From NCBI GenBank assembly GCA_002304345.1, contig NEUU01000004.1:124001-188000 (forward strand): a DNA stretch of 64,000 nucleotides. The letters are read 5' to 3'. The stretch is from Verrucomicrobia bacterium Tous-C9LFEB. GTDB taxonomy: Bacteria > Verrucomicrobiota > Verrucomicrobiia > Methylacidiphilales > UBA1321. Below, one piece after another: positions 47,694-57,182 of this stretch (position 1 is the stretch's first letter; each line of letters begins with the position of its first letter). The notes under the pieces were generated by a model. The model did not search any database and had not been told where the DNA came from. It was given only the letters and a program-made list of their open reading frames with translations. Made by a program: the position numbers and the translations under genes.

Positions 47694-50525
47694 ATGAAGA
47701 GGTTTATGAGTCGGATGGGGCCGACAATGGCGATTGTCGGTATTGGTGTTTTATCCTGTCTCAAACTCGCCGCGCAAGCTCAGCCCGGCTCGACGGAGCT
47801 TTCGATTCCCGGAAGGTTCGGAGGCCGAGGAAACCCTGTTTACGAAAACACGAAATTCGGGAAGGGAATTCGAGTCTCGAATTTGTGCGACCGCGTTTTC
47901 TACCCGGGTTGCGGCACCATGCGCGAGGATCAGGGGACCATCGAGGCATGGATTAAATTGTTGGACGATACGGAGGAGGGGCACGGTCAGCAGTGGCGGA
48001 ACATTCTGAGCACTCCGCCGCTGGATGACCAGATGGGCGAAACCTACACTCAATTAAACTTGTGCATCACGCAGGACTCCAAGGAAGTTTTTACGCCGCG
48101 CAGCATGCGCTTTTCGCTCCGTGATCAAGAAGCCAAAGGTATCAATTCTCCGACGCTCTCCTGGGCTGCCGGTAGCGAGCATGTGGTGACGGTGACCTGG
48201 GGGGCCAAAGGCTTGGAGATCTATTTGGACGGCAAGCTTGCGGCATCTGATCCTCAGGCTAAGGGGAAATTCATGGGCCATTTTCCTGCCCGGTTAATCG
48301 TTGGAAATCACTCCGTTTACGGGCAACTCACCGGCAACCTGATCGTCGATGAACTGAAGATATCCGACATCCAACGCAACGCGGATTACGTTGCCAAGGC
48401 GGCGGAGTCCATCCTGCCGCCATCGCTAGACGAGAGCACGCTGATGCTGTCGCATTTCAATTCGTCGCTTGAAGCCACGGGCACGCTGACCGAGTGGAAG
48501 AAAGGCCGCGCCTTCACTTCAATTCAAACCGCATGGCAAAGTGGATTGAGTCCGGAGAGCGGGCAGGGCGGCGTTTTTTTGCAGAGCGAGCCGTTGGTCT
48601 TGCATGCCTTCCTCTCCCGCTTTGCCCCCGCAGCGGAGAGTCTGGAGGTCAAATATACGATTCGCGATTTTCATGGCAAGGAAGTGGCTGCCGGTTCCAA
48701 GCCGGTCTCTGTTCCGGCCCGCTGCGTCGATCTCGATGTGCCTCTTCCTATTGCAGGCAATCTGGCTCCCGGCTTTTACACAGCGAAGTTGCAACTGGTC
48801 ACAGCGAAGGGCGAGACTCTCGGCAAATCGAGCCAGACTTTCTGTTTGCTTGAGGGCGATCTGCCCCAAGGCAAAATGCTGTGGGGATTCAACGTCTACG
48901 ACGACTATTCCACTTCCTTTGAAGCAATGAAGCGAATGGGCATTCGGCTGCTGCGCGGGCATGGCGTTTATTTCTGGACGCATATCGAACCGCAGAAAGG
49001 GGGCTATCGCTTTGCCGGAGCCAAAGGTTTCGCGGAGAAAGCCGACCGCTATGGGATGAAGGTTTTGGGAGTATTGGGCAATACGCCTGCCTGGGGGCGG
49101 GTTCCTCCCGACAATATTCAGGCATTCGTAGGTGGACGCAATTATCAAAGCGTGTTGCTCGATCAGGATCGCTACCGTCCAGCGAGAATTGACGACTGGA
49201 GTAACTACGTTACGCAGACCGTCACGGCCAATTCGCTGGTTCCGTATTGGGAAATTTGGAACGAGCCGGACTGGCACCTGCCGCAGACTCCGGGATTCGG
49301 CTTCGGTGGCACGACCGAGCAATACTTTGAACTCATGAAGTCGGGTTTTGCAGCGGTCAAGAAGGCCAATCCGAAAGCCAGAGTCGTGTTCCCCGGCATC
49401 GCCTCCGCGTCTGTCGCCGACCCCGATTTCGTCAAGGATCTGTTGCAGGGAGGGGCTCTGGACTATTTCAACATCGCGGCCATGCACGCCTACGGCGGCG
49501 ATCAGTTTTTTAAGGAACAGGTCGATCTTTTCCGCAAAGCGGGTTATCAAGGCCCCATCTGGCAGAGCGAATATGTGCCGGACGCCTTCATCTCGGAGCC
49601 TTTTCCCACGCGGGGGAAAAAAATCGGACTCGACCAGGTTCGTCATATTGTGAAATGGCTGCAGTTCGGTCTCTCGGCCTACGTCATCCACAGCACCGAC
49701 ATCTACTTTCCCCATGGGCAGCCGATCGAAGGCTGTTTTTCCACAGCGCTGCTTTTCCGAAAGCTTCATGATCTGGCCCCCATCCGGATGATCTCGTCGG
49801 AAGCCTACGTTTTCGGCAATCGCGACCGGACCGTGCTGGTTCTCTGGGGCGCGAGCCCCATCGAGGTGAGTACGAGTGCCTCGAAACTTATTGTGACCGA
49901 TTACATGGGCTTTACGAAGGAACTGGAAGCCCAGGAGGGCAAGGTCACCCTTACGCCGGGAGAGTTTGTCTACGTCGAAACCGCCGGAGCGGAGAAGCTT
50001 GATGCGGAAAAACTAAGCGTATCCGCGGGACTGCCCGGTGTCCTGCCTGAAAATGGTTCCTTCGAGGAGTATCAGGGTGATGCGGGAATGGGCAATTACA
50101 CGCCGCTCAAATGGGAGCTGTCCACGTTCCACCGCAAAGGGAAGATGAACCTCGACCTGCTGCAAAAGAAATCAGGCAAGGCGAGCCTCGTACTGGAAGG
50201 TCCGGGCTCCAACACCGAGGGAAAGATTGTCGTCTTTCAGAAACTGCCAGCCTTGCCGAAGGGACGCCGCTATGTCCTGCAAGCTTACCTGCGGGTGGGC
50301 AAAAACTCGCCCGAAAAAGGCACGGCGATGGTGACGGTCTGGGACCGCGATAAATCCAGACTTTATGCCTCGCTGGCTCTCACCCAAAACATGCCGGAAT
50401 TCACCTTGCTCACCGCCGAGTTTACGTTGCCGGACGACGCGGGCAGCTCCCTCACCCTGGGCTGCTCCGTGGAGGGAGCCATCGATAGAGTTTGGTTTGA
50501 CGACATTATTTTGAAGGCCAGATAA
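47694..50525 (+). CDS. Secreted LamG + clan GH-A glycoside hydrolase-like protein
   Basis: From ATG 47694 the product is 943 residues with a signal peptide; an in-frame GTG at 47652 overlapping the previous stop is also possible. Residues about 35-230 look like a LamG/concanavalin domain (GTIEAWIKLLDD, GLEIYLDGKLAAS). A beta-sandwich follows, then a TIM barrel from about 395 with LWGFNVYDDYSTSFEAMKRM, acid/base E in IWNEPDWH and a candidate nucleophile in IWQSEYVPD, of the GH39-like clan GH-A type. A C-terminal CBM-like domain (LPENGSFEEYQ) ends the protein. It probably degrades a polysaccharide outside the cytosol; the substrate is unknown. It lies 38 nt after the PEP-CTERM gene. Confidence 0.88.
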   Translation: MKRFMSRMGPTMAIVGIGVLSCLKLAAQAQPGSTELSIPGRFGGRGNPVYENTKFGKGIRVSNLCDRVFYPGCGTMREDQGTIEAWIKLLDDTEEGHGQQWRNILSTPPLDDQMGETYTQLNLCITQDSKEVFTPRSMRFSLRDQEAKGINSPTLSWAAGSEHVVTVTWGAKGLEIYLDGKLAASDPQAKGKFMGHFPARLIVGNHSVYGQLTGNLIVDELKISDIQRNADYVAKAAESILPPSLDESTLMLSHFNSSLEATGTLTEWKKGRAFTSIQTAWQSGLSPESGQGGVFLQSEPLVLHAFLSRFAPAAESLEVKYTIRDFHGKEVAAGSKPVSVPARCVDLDVPLPIAGNLAPGFYTAKLQLVTAKGETLGKSSQTFCLLEGDLPQGKMLWGFNVYDDYSTSFEAMKRMGIRLLRGHGVYFWTHIEPQKGGYRFAGAKGFAEKADRYGMKVLGVLGNTPAWGRVPPDNIQAFVGGRNYQSVLLDQDRYRPARIDDWSNYVTQTVTANSLVPYWEIWNEPDWHLPQTPGFGFGGTTEQYFELMKSGFAAVKKANPKARVVFPGIASASVADPDFVKDLLQGGALDYFNIAAMHAYGGDQFFKEQVDLFRKAGYQGPIWQSEYVPDAFISEPFPTRGKKIGLDQVRHIVKWLQFGLSAYVIHSTDIYFPHGQPIEGCFSTALLFRKLHDLAPIRMISSEAYVFGNRDRTVLVLWGASPIEVSTSASKLIVTDYMGFTKELEAQEGKVTLTPGEFVYVETAGAEKLDAEKLSVSAGLPGVLPENGSFEEYQGDAGMGNYTPLKWELSTFHRKGKMNLDLLQKKSGKASLVLEGPGSNTEGKIVVFQKLPALPKGRRYVLQAYLRVGKNSPEKGTAMVTVWDRDKSRLYASLALTQNMPEFTLLTAEFTLPDDAGSSLTLGCSVEGAIDRVWFDDIILKAR

Positions 50526-50561
50526 CCTCGGTGCACATGACTGGTCGACTGAGTTTTTCCG

Positions 50562-51197
50562 ATGAATGATTCCAACCCATATTCACCAACCAATAGAGGA
50601 TTTACGCTCATCGAGCTGTGTGTGGTGATGGTGATCATCATGGTGTTGTGCCTTGTTATCATCCCCTCCGTTTACTCTGCGATAAAAACGGCCCGCTCCT
50701 CGATGTGCTTAAGCAATCTACGCCAGATTGGGGTGGGTTTGATCGCTTACGCCAACGAACACGATCAATGCTTTCCCATGCCAAGTAGCTATGGCAACCC
50801 ACCCAAGCAAACGGCGTGGATATGGGATCTCATCGCCTACCTGAATATGCCAGTCAATAGTATGGGTTACGCGCCTCTGCCACGCTCGGCGGGAATTTTT
50901 ATTTGTCCCGGTTACAAGTCGCGAGGCGATCGCGCTGTCTGCTACGGGTTGAATGGCTATATCACGGATTCGAATTGGAATATGAAAATACTAGCGGTTC
51001 CCTCCCAATCGGACACCTTTCTGCTGGGCGAGATTGATCAAAACACGGAGTGCGCCTTCCCTTCCAATTCCAGCTACGCCAATACCGTTCGCCGACACCC
51101 ACATAATTCCGCCAATTTTTTATTCGTGGATGGTCACGCCGAGAACATCTCCGGCGGCATTCCGTACACCGACAGACGGTGGAGATGGTGGCAATAG
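50562..51197 (+). CDS. Prepilin-type pseudopilin with C-terminal H-X9-DG-like motif (1)
   Basis: The 211-residue product has a type IV pilin-like N-terminus: short leader, cleavage G13|F14 in NRGFTLIELCVVMVII with the Glu at mature position 5, and a hydrophobic helix. The C-terminal part has HPHNSANFLFVDGHAE, the 'H...DG' pattern that marks prepilin-type processing-associated proteins frequent in Verrucomicrobiota and Planctomycetes. It is probably inserted in the membrane and processed by a prepilin peptidase encoded elsewhere. Its placement between two hydrolase-related genes (36 nt after one, 35 nt before the other) ties it to glycan degradation. Confidence 0.92.
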   Translation: MNDSNPYSPTNRGFTLIELCVVMVIIMVLCLVIIPSVYSAIKTARSSMCLSNLRQIGVGLIAYANEHDQCFPMPSSYGNPPKQTAWIWDLIAYLNMPVNSMGYAPLPRSAGIFICPGYKSRGDRAVCYGLNGYITDSNWNMKILAVPSQSDTFLLGEIDQNTECAFPSNSSYANTVRRHPHNSANFLFVDGHAENISGGIPYTDRRWRWWQ

Positions 51198-51232
51198 AGA
51201 GCCACGTTGCAGAAGCCCCATTTTTTAAGTTT

Positions 51233-52981
51233 ATGAAGCTACTGGTCTCATCACTCGCCGCGCTGACTTCAGCAATACTCTTCGGACAATTTTCCTGGGC
51301 GGCGGAAAATCCTGCCATGATCGAAGTCATGCATCAGGATGTGTGGAAGCGATTTGTTTACAAGCCGCAGTATCTTCTTCTGGATTACGCAGGTCTTGAT
51401 GGCGCCGTTATCCTGCCTGAGCCCGCCGAATGTGCGGACAACAAGCCCAATGCCCTTTCCTGGGGCACTCCGATTGAAGACGGTCCGTTTTTCACCGGCC
51501 TGTATCTTGACGGCATGGTCCGTCGCTGGAAACGCACCAAGTCCGAAGAGGATCGCCAGAAGGCCGGTCATCTGGCGCAAGGCCTGTTGCGTTGCGCCTC
51601 TGTCGGCAAAACGCCGGGCTTCGTCGCCCGCTGGGTGCTCGACGATCAGGTCAGCCATTACTCCGTCGGCTCTGATGATCAGACAGGGCCGTGGTTTTAC
51701 GGTCTGTGGAAATACGTCAAATCGGGAGCGGCCACACCCGAGGAAAAAAAGCGCATCGTGGGAAAGATGAAAGAGGTCGCCCAAGCTCTTCGAGCTAGAA
51801 AGTGGGATCTCCCCAGCGATCCACAAGGTGATTTCCCTCCGGAAGAAACGCGCGGATGGGCCAATTGGAGCCCGATCAGTTACCGCAGTGCGACGCGGTT
51901 GCTTTTTACGATGCGTATCATGCAAGAGTTAACCGACGATAAAAGCTGGGGCGAACTCTATTCCGCAGCGCTCCAAGAGACGTCCAAAACCGGTCGCACG
52001 AGACTTCAAGTAGTCGAAGACGGCATGGCGGGGGAATGGCGAGAACTGCCTCAATTATCCAAAACGCACCTCTATATCTGCGTGGTTTCCCAATTGATGG
52101 TGAAGGATCTCGCGGAGATGGAAACCAATCCCGAGATTAAAGCGAGTTACCTGCAATCGCTTGCCGCGACGGCCGAGGCCGCGTGGCCCACCCTTCCCGG
52201 AGAGCGCGTCGCATCCTTCACCGATTACCCCTTCCTTCTCGATTGGCGAACGATGAACGACATGTGGAGGCCGCAAAAAAACGCGCAAGAAGCCGTCAAG
52301 CTGGCCGGACAGCAATTGCATGCGCTCGGCAATCGCGGAAAATATCTTGAGATCGATCATATTCGGGAACCAATTTGCGCCGCATGGCTGAGCATGCTTC
52401 ATCCGGCTGGATTGCATCCCCGGGTGCAAAATCTCCCCAAGCTCATCGAACAGGTGAGCTGGAAGACGGTTCATTCCTCCTTCGCCTTTATGGCTGAGAG
52501 CGCCTGGTATCTGCTCCAGGAGACTCCCCCAGTCATCCTTTCGCCCAGCAAAACCTCCTCGGCCGCTCCCGCGGAGTCCAGGACCTCGGCCAACGTCACC
52601 TCCAGAAAATTTGATGAGAACGCCAAGCGTGGGACCGACCTGCACCGCTTTATCGCCGTACCTCCAGAGCTTAAAAATAGCACCATCTACACGGTCTCGC
52701 GCGGTTCCAGCAAGCAGCCCGGACGGGGATTCACGGTTATCGCCGAAAAAGACTCTACCGCTTGGTTGCTGGTCATGAGGAAAGGCGACTACGAACCGGA
52801 ACCCTCGTGGGAGTTGACCGAGTTAATCATCCGCTGGACCTCGGGAACCGACACGTTTAGCGACCGGGTATTCCAGCGCAAGGTCAAGGCTGGCGAAAAG
52901 ATTGTCGTCCCGGAAGCCCCCGGTATGGATGACTCTGGCAATTACGCCATCCCGCACGCACTCGTGATCGAAGAAAAGTAA
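51233..52981 (+). CDS. Secreted protein of unknown family
   Basis: From ATG 51233 the product is 582 residues, with a signal peptide MKLLVSSLAALTSAILFG...SWAA. Aromatic- and Trp-rich helical repeats such as QTGPWFYGLWKYVKSG, RGWANWSPISYR, LLDWRTMNDMWRP and EPICAAWLSML fit an (alpha/alpha)6-toroid fold as in polysaccharide lyases and several GH families, but no known catalytic motif is certain. A C-terminal beta domain follows a Ser/Ala-rich linker (SKTSSAAPAESRTSANV). It is the last gene of the IclR-linked operon. A role in glycan breakdown is inference from context. Confidence 0.72.
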   Translation: MKLLVSSLAALTSAILFGQFSWAAENPAMIEVMHQDVWKRFVYKPQYLLLDYAGLDGAVILPEPAECADNKPNALSWGTPIEDGPFFTGLYLDGMVRRWKRTKSEEDRQKAGHLAQGLLRCASVGKTPGFVARWVLDDQVSHYSVGSDDQTGPWFYGLWKYVKSGAATPEEKKRIVGKMKEVAQALRARKWDLPSDPQGDFPPEETRGWANWSPISYRSATRLLFTMRIMQELTDDKSWGELYSAALQETSKTGRTRLQVVEDGMAGEWRELPQLSKTHLYICVVSQLMVKDLAEMETNPEIKASYLQSLAATAEAAWPTLPGERVASFTDYPFLLDWRTMNDMWRPQKNAQEAVKLAGQQLHALGNRGKYLEIDHIREPICAAWLSMLHPAGLHPRVQNLPKLIEQVSWKTVHSSFAFMAESAWYLLQETPPVILSPSKTSSAAPAESRTSANVTSRKFDENAKRGTDLHRFIAVPPELKNSTIYTVSRGSSKQPGRGFTVIAEKDSTAWLLVMRKGDYEPEPSWELTELIIRWTSGTDTFSDRVFQRKVKAGEKIVVPEAPGMDDSGNYAIPHALVIEEK

Positions 52982-53134
52982 CCGCATGGCCATCGGGTGG
53001 CGTCGAATCCGGTGATGGTCCTCCTATCTGATCTGGCATCTCTGCGTGTTGATTCCGATGTCGGTGATCTTGTATGTGCTGTGAGCGCGATCCGTTATGC
53101 TCACCGCCGCTGCCTGCGCAAGTAACTTTGTTGT

Positions 53135-53153
53135 AAGATCGTAAACAGGCTCT
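53135..53153. repeat. Direct repeat, right copy
   Basis: AAGATCGTAAACAGGCTCT; same orientation and 18/19 identical to the copy at 45965-45983. It lies in the 243-nt gap before tatC, just after the module's last gene. Confidence 0.6.
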
Positions 53154-53224
53154 AAGTCGTGAGCGCGCCTCAAGAGGAGTGGCGCGCAGAATATCTCAAA
53201 AGCGTGTAGATATTCGCACCGAAC

Positions 53225-53995
53225 CTACTCCATCGGCGTATTGTCCAGAACTTCCGGAGGCTGACCCGCCTTCAGTTCCCGCAGCCACGTCAGCCACACG
53301 CACGCCTCGTAGAGGACATAGAGCGGCGCTGAAATCACCGCGAGGCTGAAGAGATCCGAGCTGGGCGTGATGCACGCCGCGATGACCACCACGATCACAA
53401 GCGCGTGGCGGCGATACTCGACCAAGGATTGGTGCGGCAGGATGCCGAGGATATTCAGCAGCATCAGCACCAGCGGAAATTCAAAAGCGAGCCCCAGACC
53501 GAGCAGCATCTGCACGGTGAAATCGATGTAATTGCTCAGAGTCCAGTTCGCCTGCACGCCCATCCATTTATTGTAGTCGATGAAGAACGCGAAGGTTTGC
53601 GGCAGGACCAGAAAGTAACAGAATGCGATCCCGATCAGGAACAGCAGCGCTCCGGCGGTGAAGACTGGCGCGAGGTATTTCTTCTCGCGCGGCGTGAGGG
53701 CCGGGAGGATGAAACCCGCTATGAAGTAGAGGATGAAAGGTAGCGAGAGAATCACCCCGCCCATCGTGCTGATCTGAATCTGGATGAAGAACGGGTCGGC
53801 GGGATGCAGCACCACGGCGATGGTGGCGGGGTCCTGTCCAGCCTGCCGCAAGGGCCACTCGAGCACGTTGAGCAACTTCTTAGTGTAGATGAAGCAGAGC
53901 GTGACTCCGATCGCGAGCGCCAGGGCGGACTTCACCAGCACCCAGCGCAGATCGTCCAGATGTTCCATGAAGGGCTTCGCATTCGGGTCGCTCAT
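53225..53995 (-). CDS. tatC: Sec-independent protein translocase subunit TatC
   Basis: TatC is the receptor and core of the twin-arginine translocon in the inner membrane. The 256-residue product starts with the signature FMEHLDDLRWVLVKSALALA and has six hydrophobic segments, with the FILPALTPREKK and LGLAFEFPLVLMLLNILGIL family segments. It fits the Tat-type aldo/keto reductase seen at 37-38 kb. No tatA/tatB lies beside it. Confidence 0.96.
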   Translation of the reverse strand: MSDPNAKPFMEHLDDLRWVLVKSALALAIGVTLCFIYTKKLLNVLEWPLRQAGQDPATIAVVLHPADPFFIQIQISTMGGVILSLPFILYFIAGFILPALTPREKKYLAPVFTAGALLFLIGIAFCYFLVLPQTFAFFIDYNKWMGVQANWTLSNYIDFTVQMLLGLGLAFEFPLVLMLLNILGILPHQSLVEYRRHALVIVVVIAACITPSSDLFSLAVISAPLYVLYEACVWLTWLRELKAGQPPEVLDNTPME

Positions 53996-54409
53996 ACGTG
54001 TCCGGACAGTTTTTCATGTCCGCGCCCCGCCCGCAAGGTGATTAGAAGCTGTCGAAAAATTAGGAAATGCAGTGTAAAAGTCTGAAAGGCCGGAGGGCAA
54101 GACGCCCGACCAACACAGGCCAATTCAAAAATCCACGGCAACGCGGCCCAAAGTCCCAATTCCTGCCAAGGCCCGTCCTTTGATTGTCGACCGTTGCTCT
54201 AAAATGGACTACGGGCGCCGAATTTGGCGGCGCATCCGTAAAGTGTCAATAAACCGTGCCTGCCTGATATGGCGCGGCGGGGAAATTGATCGCAGAATGT
54301 GGAGCCGCAAAGCTCGCGAAAAACGCTGTCTCGTAACGTGCCGAGAAAACGCCGGGTGAGTGGCGTGGTTACGACGCGGGCTTGTTGTTCGATGAAGGCG
54401 AGCGTTTTT
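53996..54409. other. Intergenic region; no gene recognised
   Basis: The 414 nt upstream of tatC and downstream of the leftward GntR/LacI-type regulator show no credible coding frame, no cloverleaf and no dispersed-repeat copy. GC-rich fragments such as GGCCGGAGGGCAAGACGCCCGACC form a local hairpin that could be a transcript end. Confidence 0.5.
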
Positions 54410-55645
54410 CTATTTTATTTTTGCGTCCGGTTTGACCGGTTCCGTGGAGGCTCTGCAGAGCAGGCAGGGCGCGAATTCAAGCGAGCGCATATTGCGCGAG
54501 TGCGGAGCGTTCATTAATTCGAATAGCATGGCGGCCGCGCCGATGCCCATTTCCTGAGCTGGACTTGCTACGGTTGTCAGTCCGACGGATTGCGCGGCGA
54601 TTTCATTATCGAAGCCGATATATGAAAATAAGGGAAGGCGCTTAGCGCAGTGCTTGGATAGTCCCGTTTGAAAACCCATCGCCACGCGGTCGTTAATTGC
54701 GAGCAAGGCGGTGCATTGTTGCTGTCCGCCATTTCTTAAAAACTGTTCGACGAGACGTTCTCCGGCCGTTTCCTGGATCAGGGACACGTACTGACCTTTC
54801 TTGAGCTTGGGCAGGGATACGGACCAGATGCGTTGTTCGGGCTTTTTCCAGCCGCGGCGTCGCGCGCTGTGCAGAAAGGCGTCGCGGCGGGCTTGAAGCC
54901 AGGGCCACTCTTCTCCCCAATGGGGGAGCGTCTCGAAGGTGAGGAGGCCAATACGGCTATGACCTAATGAGGCGAAATGACTGAGAGCCGCCTCGACTCC
55001 TTGAGCCAGGCTTTCCTGAATACGATGCGCCGGCGCGGTACCGAAATAGTCCGAGACAATGAAGGGAATCTTGGCGTTGGTCAGATCATGGACGCAGTTT
55101 GTCTGTTCTTCCAGAGAGAGGGTGTCGGCCAGCAGGAAGGCGGCGTCATATTTCGCGATTTCCCCCGCGCTCAATTCCTGGCGGGTATCATGGCGAATCA
55201 GTCGCTTGATCTGACAGTGAAAGCCGTGACGCGAGACCTCTTTTTCAAAGGCTTCCAGAATTTGATCCTGACGCCCTTTCCCGAGAGTACGTGGGATGGC
55301 GATGGTTTCCTTTGAGTCGCAATAGGCCGCCAGGACCAGGATGCGTTTGTGGGGGAGTCGCGATCGAATGAGATCCGCATGGTGTGCGGGTTGATTCTCG
55401 GAGGCAATAGCGGGGGTGACGAAGGTGCCGCGATAGGGGTAACGAATGAGTCGGCCCTGACGAGTCAATTCTTGAAAAGCCTGCCGTATCGTGATGGTGC
55501 TGACATTGAATCGCTTGGCGAGGGCGGATTCGCCGGGGAGTTGATCCCCAGGTTTGAAATCACCGCGTTTGAGAGCGTCCTCCAGCCAGCGAATGGCTTG
55601 AACATACTTGGGGAGGGCGGAGTTCGGCGGGAAGGAAAAACTCAT
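54410..55645 (-). CDS. GntR-HTH/LacI-type regulator 1 (chimeric)
   Basis: From ATG 55645 the product is 411 residues; upstream in-frame ATGs to 55741 precede the helical start. Residues about 10-75 are a GntR-type winged helix (SALAKRFNVSTITIRQAFQELTRQG), and residues about 100-400 are a periplasmic-binding-protein-like effector domain of LacI type (LLAINDRVAMGFQTGLSKHC, LFSYIGFDNEIAAQSVGLTT). Such chimeras bind sugars and repress neighbouring genes. It diverges from the GH63-like hydrolase gene, 60 nt away. Confidence 0.9.
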   Translation of the reverse strand: MSFSFPPNSALPKYVQAIRWLEDALKRGDFKPGDQLPGESALAKRFNVSTITIRQAFQELTRQGRLIRYPYRGTFVTPAIASENQPAHHADLIRSRLPHKRILVLAAYCDSKETIAIPRTLGKGRQDQILEAFEKEVSRHGFHCQIKRLIRHDTRQELSAGEIAKYDAAFLLADTLSLEEQTNCVHDLTNAKIPFIVSDYFGTAPAHRIQESLAQGVEAALSHFASLGHSRIGLLTFETLPHWGEEWPWLQARRDAFLHSARRRGWKKPEQRIWSVSLPKLKKGQYVSLIQETAGERLVEQFLRNGGQQQCTALLAINDRVAMGFQTGLSKHCAKRLPLFSYIGFDNEIAAQSVGLTTVASPAQEMGIGAAAMLFELMNAPHSRNMRSLEFAPCLLCRASTEPVKPDAKIK

Positions 55646-55665
55646 GAAGGCTTCAACTAATTTAT

Positions 55666-55679
55666 CTACTTTATAGTAG
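55666..55679. promoter_or_regulatory. Candidate operator between regulator 1 and the GH63-like gene
   Basis: CTACT-TTAT-AGTAG is a perfect 5-nt-armed palindrome centred in the 60-nt divergent gap, overlapping TATAGT-like -10 sequence. It is the only symmetric word in the gap and is a plausible binding site for the divergent regulator. Confidence 0.4.
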
Positions 55680-55705
55680 CATGTAAATCGGATTATGTGT
55701 AAAGA

Positions 55706-56983
55706 ATGATCATGTCTCAAACTCTTTGCACGACTGGCCACTCCGAGCTGGCTGCCAGCCCCGAGAAGGTGGCACTACAGGATTACTTTCTGAAGGCTGT
55801 GCGCGATATTTTGCGGCCAGCCTCGGGTTGCCTGAAATATCCGTACCTGGTTCCCGGTGGGAACTATTTCGATCAGCTCTGGGATTGGGATAGCTTCTGG
55901 GTGGCCAAGGGCTATTTGACATTGTTGCCGCAGATGGAGACTCGTCTGGCGCAGGAGGTGGTCGAGGCCGCGAAGGGGAGCTGGCTGAATTTTCTCGAAA
56001 ATCAGGCTGAGAACGGAGCGGTGCCTATTCTGATCAAGTCCGACAACCGCGATGTGTTCAATTGCGCCAGCGATCATGGCACGGAGCATAATCAGGCCAA
56101 GCCGATCCTGGCGCAGCTTGCCTGGGAGATTGTCACGGCGACAGGAGATGCCGAGTGGGCTCGGCCATACTTCCCGCGCCTGATGAAGTTTTACGACCGG
56201 TGGTTCAATCGTTACGGCACCGCTTCGGGTTTGCTGGTCTGGGGCTCTGATGTGGCGATTGGCGTGGATAATGATCCGACGACGTATGGCCGGCCGGAGT
56301 TTTCTTCAGCGAATTTGCTCCTGAACTGTTTTTGCTATAAGGATCTGGTCGCGGGCGTGCAATTGGCGCAGCGCCTGGGGATGGAGTCGGAGTTGACATT
56401 ATTGCGGACGCGGGCCGAGGGATTGAAGGCGGCGATACTGCAAGAATGCTGGGATGAGTCGGACGGTTTTTTCTATACGGTGGACGTGCAGTGTGAGGAT
56501 GCGCGGGACAAGTACATCCCGAAGAATATCCCGCGCGGAATGGATTTTTCGTGGAAGACACTTCCTCTCAAGGTCAAGGTCTTCACGGGTTTCCTGCCGA
56601 TGTGGTGCGGTATTGCCACGCCCAGACAAGCGCAAATCATGGTGGATCGGCATCTTCATAATGAGAATGAGTTCAATGCGCCCTATGGCGTTCCTTCCTT
56701 GGCGAAGATCGAGAAAATGTACGCTCCGGAGGTGAATACGGCCAATCCCAGTAATTGGTTGGGGCCCGTCTGGATTTTGTCCAACTACATGGTCTACAGC
56801 GGGCTGAAGTCATATGGTTTTGACAAGGATGCTTCAGTATTGGCGGCCAAGACGCGGACGCTTTTAAGTCAGGACATTCAGCAGAATGGCACTATTCACG
56901 AGTACTATCACCCCGATACAGGCTTTGCGGATTACAATGCCGGGTTTCTCAGTTGGAATGTGTTGGCAGCGCTGATGGATTGA
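55706..56983 (+). CDS. MGH1/GH63-like glycoside hydrolase, no signal peptide
   Basis: The 425-residue product has the (alpha/alpha)6 hydrolase pattern: WDWDSFWVAKGY (59-70), WGSDVAIGVDNDP near 179-191, RAEGLKAAILQECWDESDGFFY, and the C-terminal NGTIHEYYHPDTGF and YNAGFLSWNVLAALMD. These are hallmarks of GH63/GH37-like alpha-glucosidases and trehalase relatives. No signal peptide is seen, so it acts in the cytosol, probably on an imported oligosaccharide. It diverges from regulator 1 and is followed by a terminator. Confidence 0.87.
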   Translation: MIMSQTLCTTGHSELAASPEKVALQDYFLKAVRDILRPASGCLKYPYLVPGGNYFDQLWDWDSFWVAKGYLTLLPQMETRLAQEVVEAAKGSWLNFLENQAENGAVPILIKSDNRDVFNCASDHGTEHNQAKPILAQLAWEIVTATGDAEWARPYFPRLMKFYDRWFNRYGTASGLLVWGSDVAIGVDNDPTTYGRPEFSSANLLLNCFCYKDLVAGVQLAQRLGMESELTLLRTRAEGLKAAILQECWDESDGFFYTVDVQCEDARDKYIPKNIPRGMDFSWKTLPLKVKVFTGFLPMWCGIATPRQAQIMVDRHLHNENEFNAPYGVPSLAKIEKMYAPEVNTANPSNWLGPVWILSNYMVYSGLKSYGFDKDASVLAAKTRTLLSQDIQQNGTIHEYYHPDTGFADYNAGFLSWNVLAALMD

Positions 56984-57017
56984 GATTCGGCGACATCTCC
57001 ATCTTCGAACAGGTCGA

Positions 57018-57046
57018 GGGCATCCTTGCAAGAGGATGCCCTTTTT
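57018..57046 (+). terminator. Intrinsic terminator after the GH63-like gene
   Basis: GGGCATCC (57018-57025) pairs with GGATGCCC (57034-57041) around an 8-nt loop, followed by TTTTT, 35 nt past the stop codon. It separates the GH63-like gene from the second regulator unit. Confidence 0.88.
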
Positions 57047-57182
57047 GATGTCTATTCTCTATTTAACTTGCTCTTTTTAAAATAGTTACAGTTAAATAAT
57101 GTGTTTGAAGAAAGGCCTCATGTTTCGCGGGCGAAACTGAAATCTCTTAAAGAAGGAAAATGGCATTGACATAAATTGGTAG

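Noticed and set aside
54299-54517. 72-aa frame upstream of tatC
   Set aside because: It overlaps the regulator's 3' end, has no ribosome site and has shadow-like composition.
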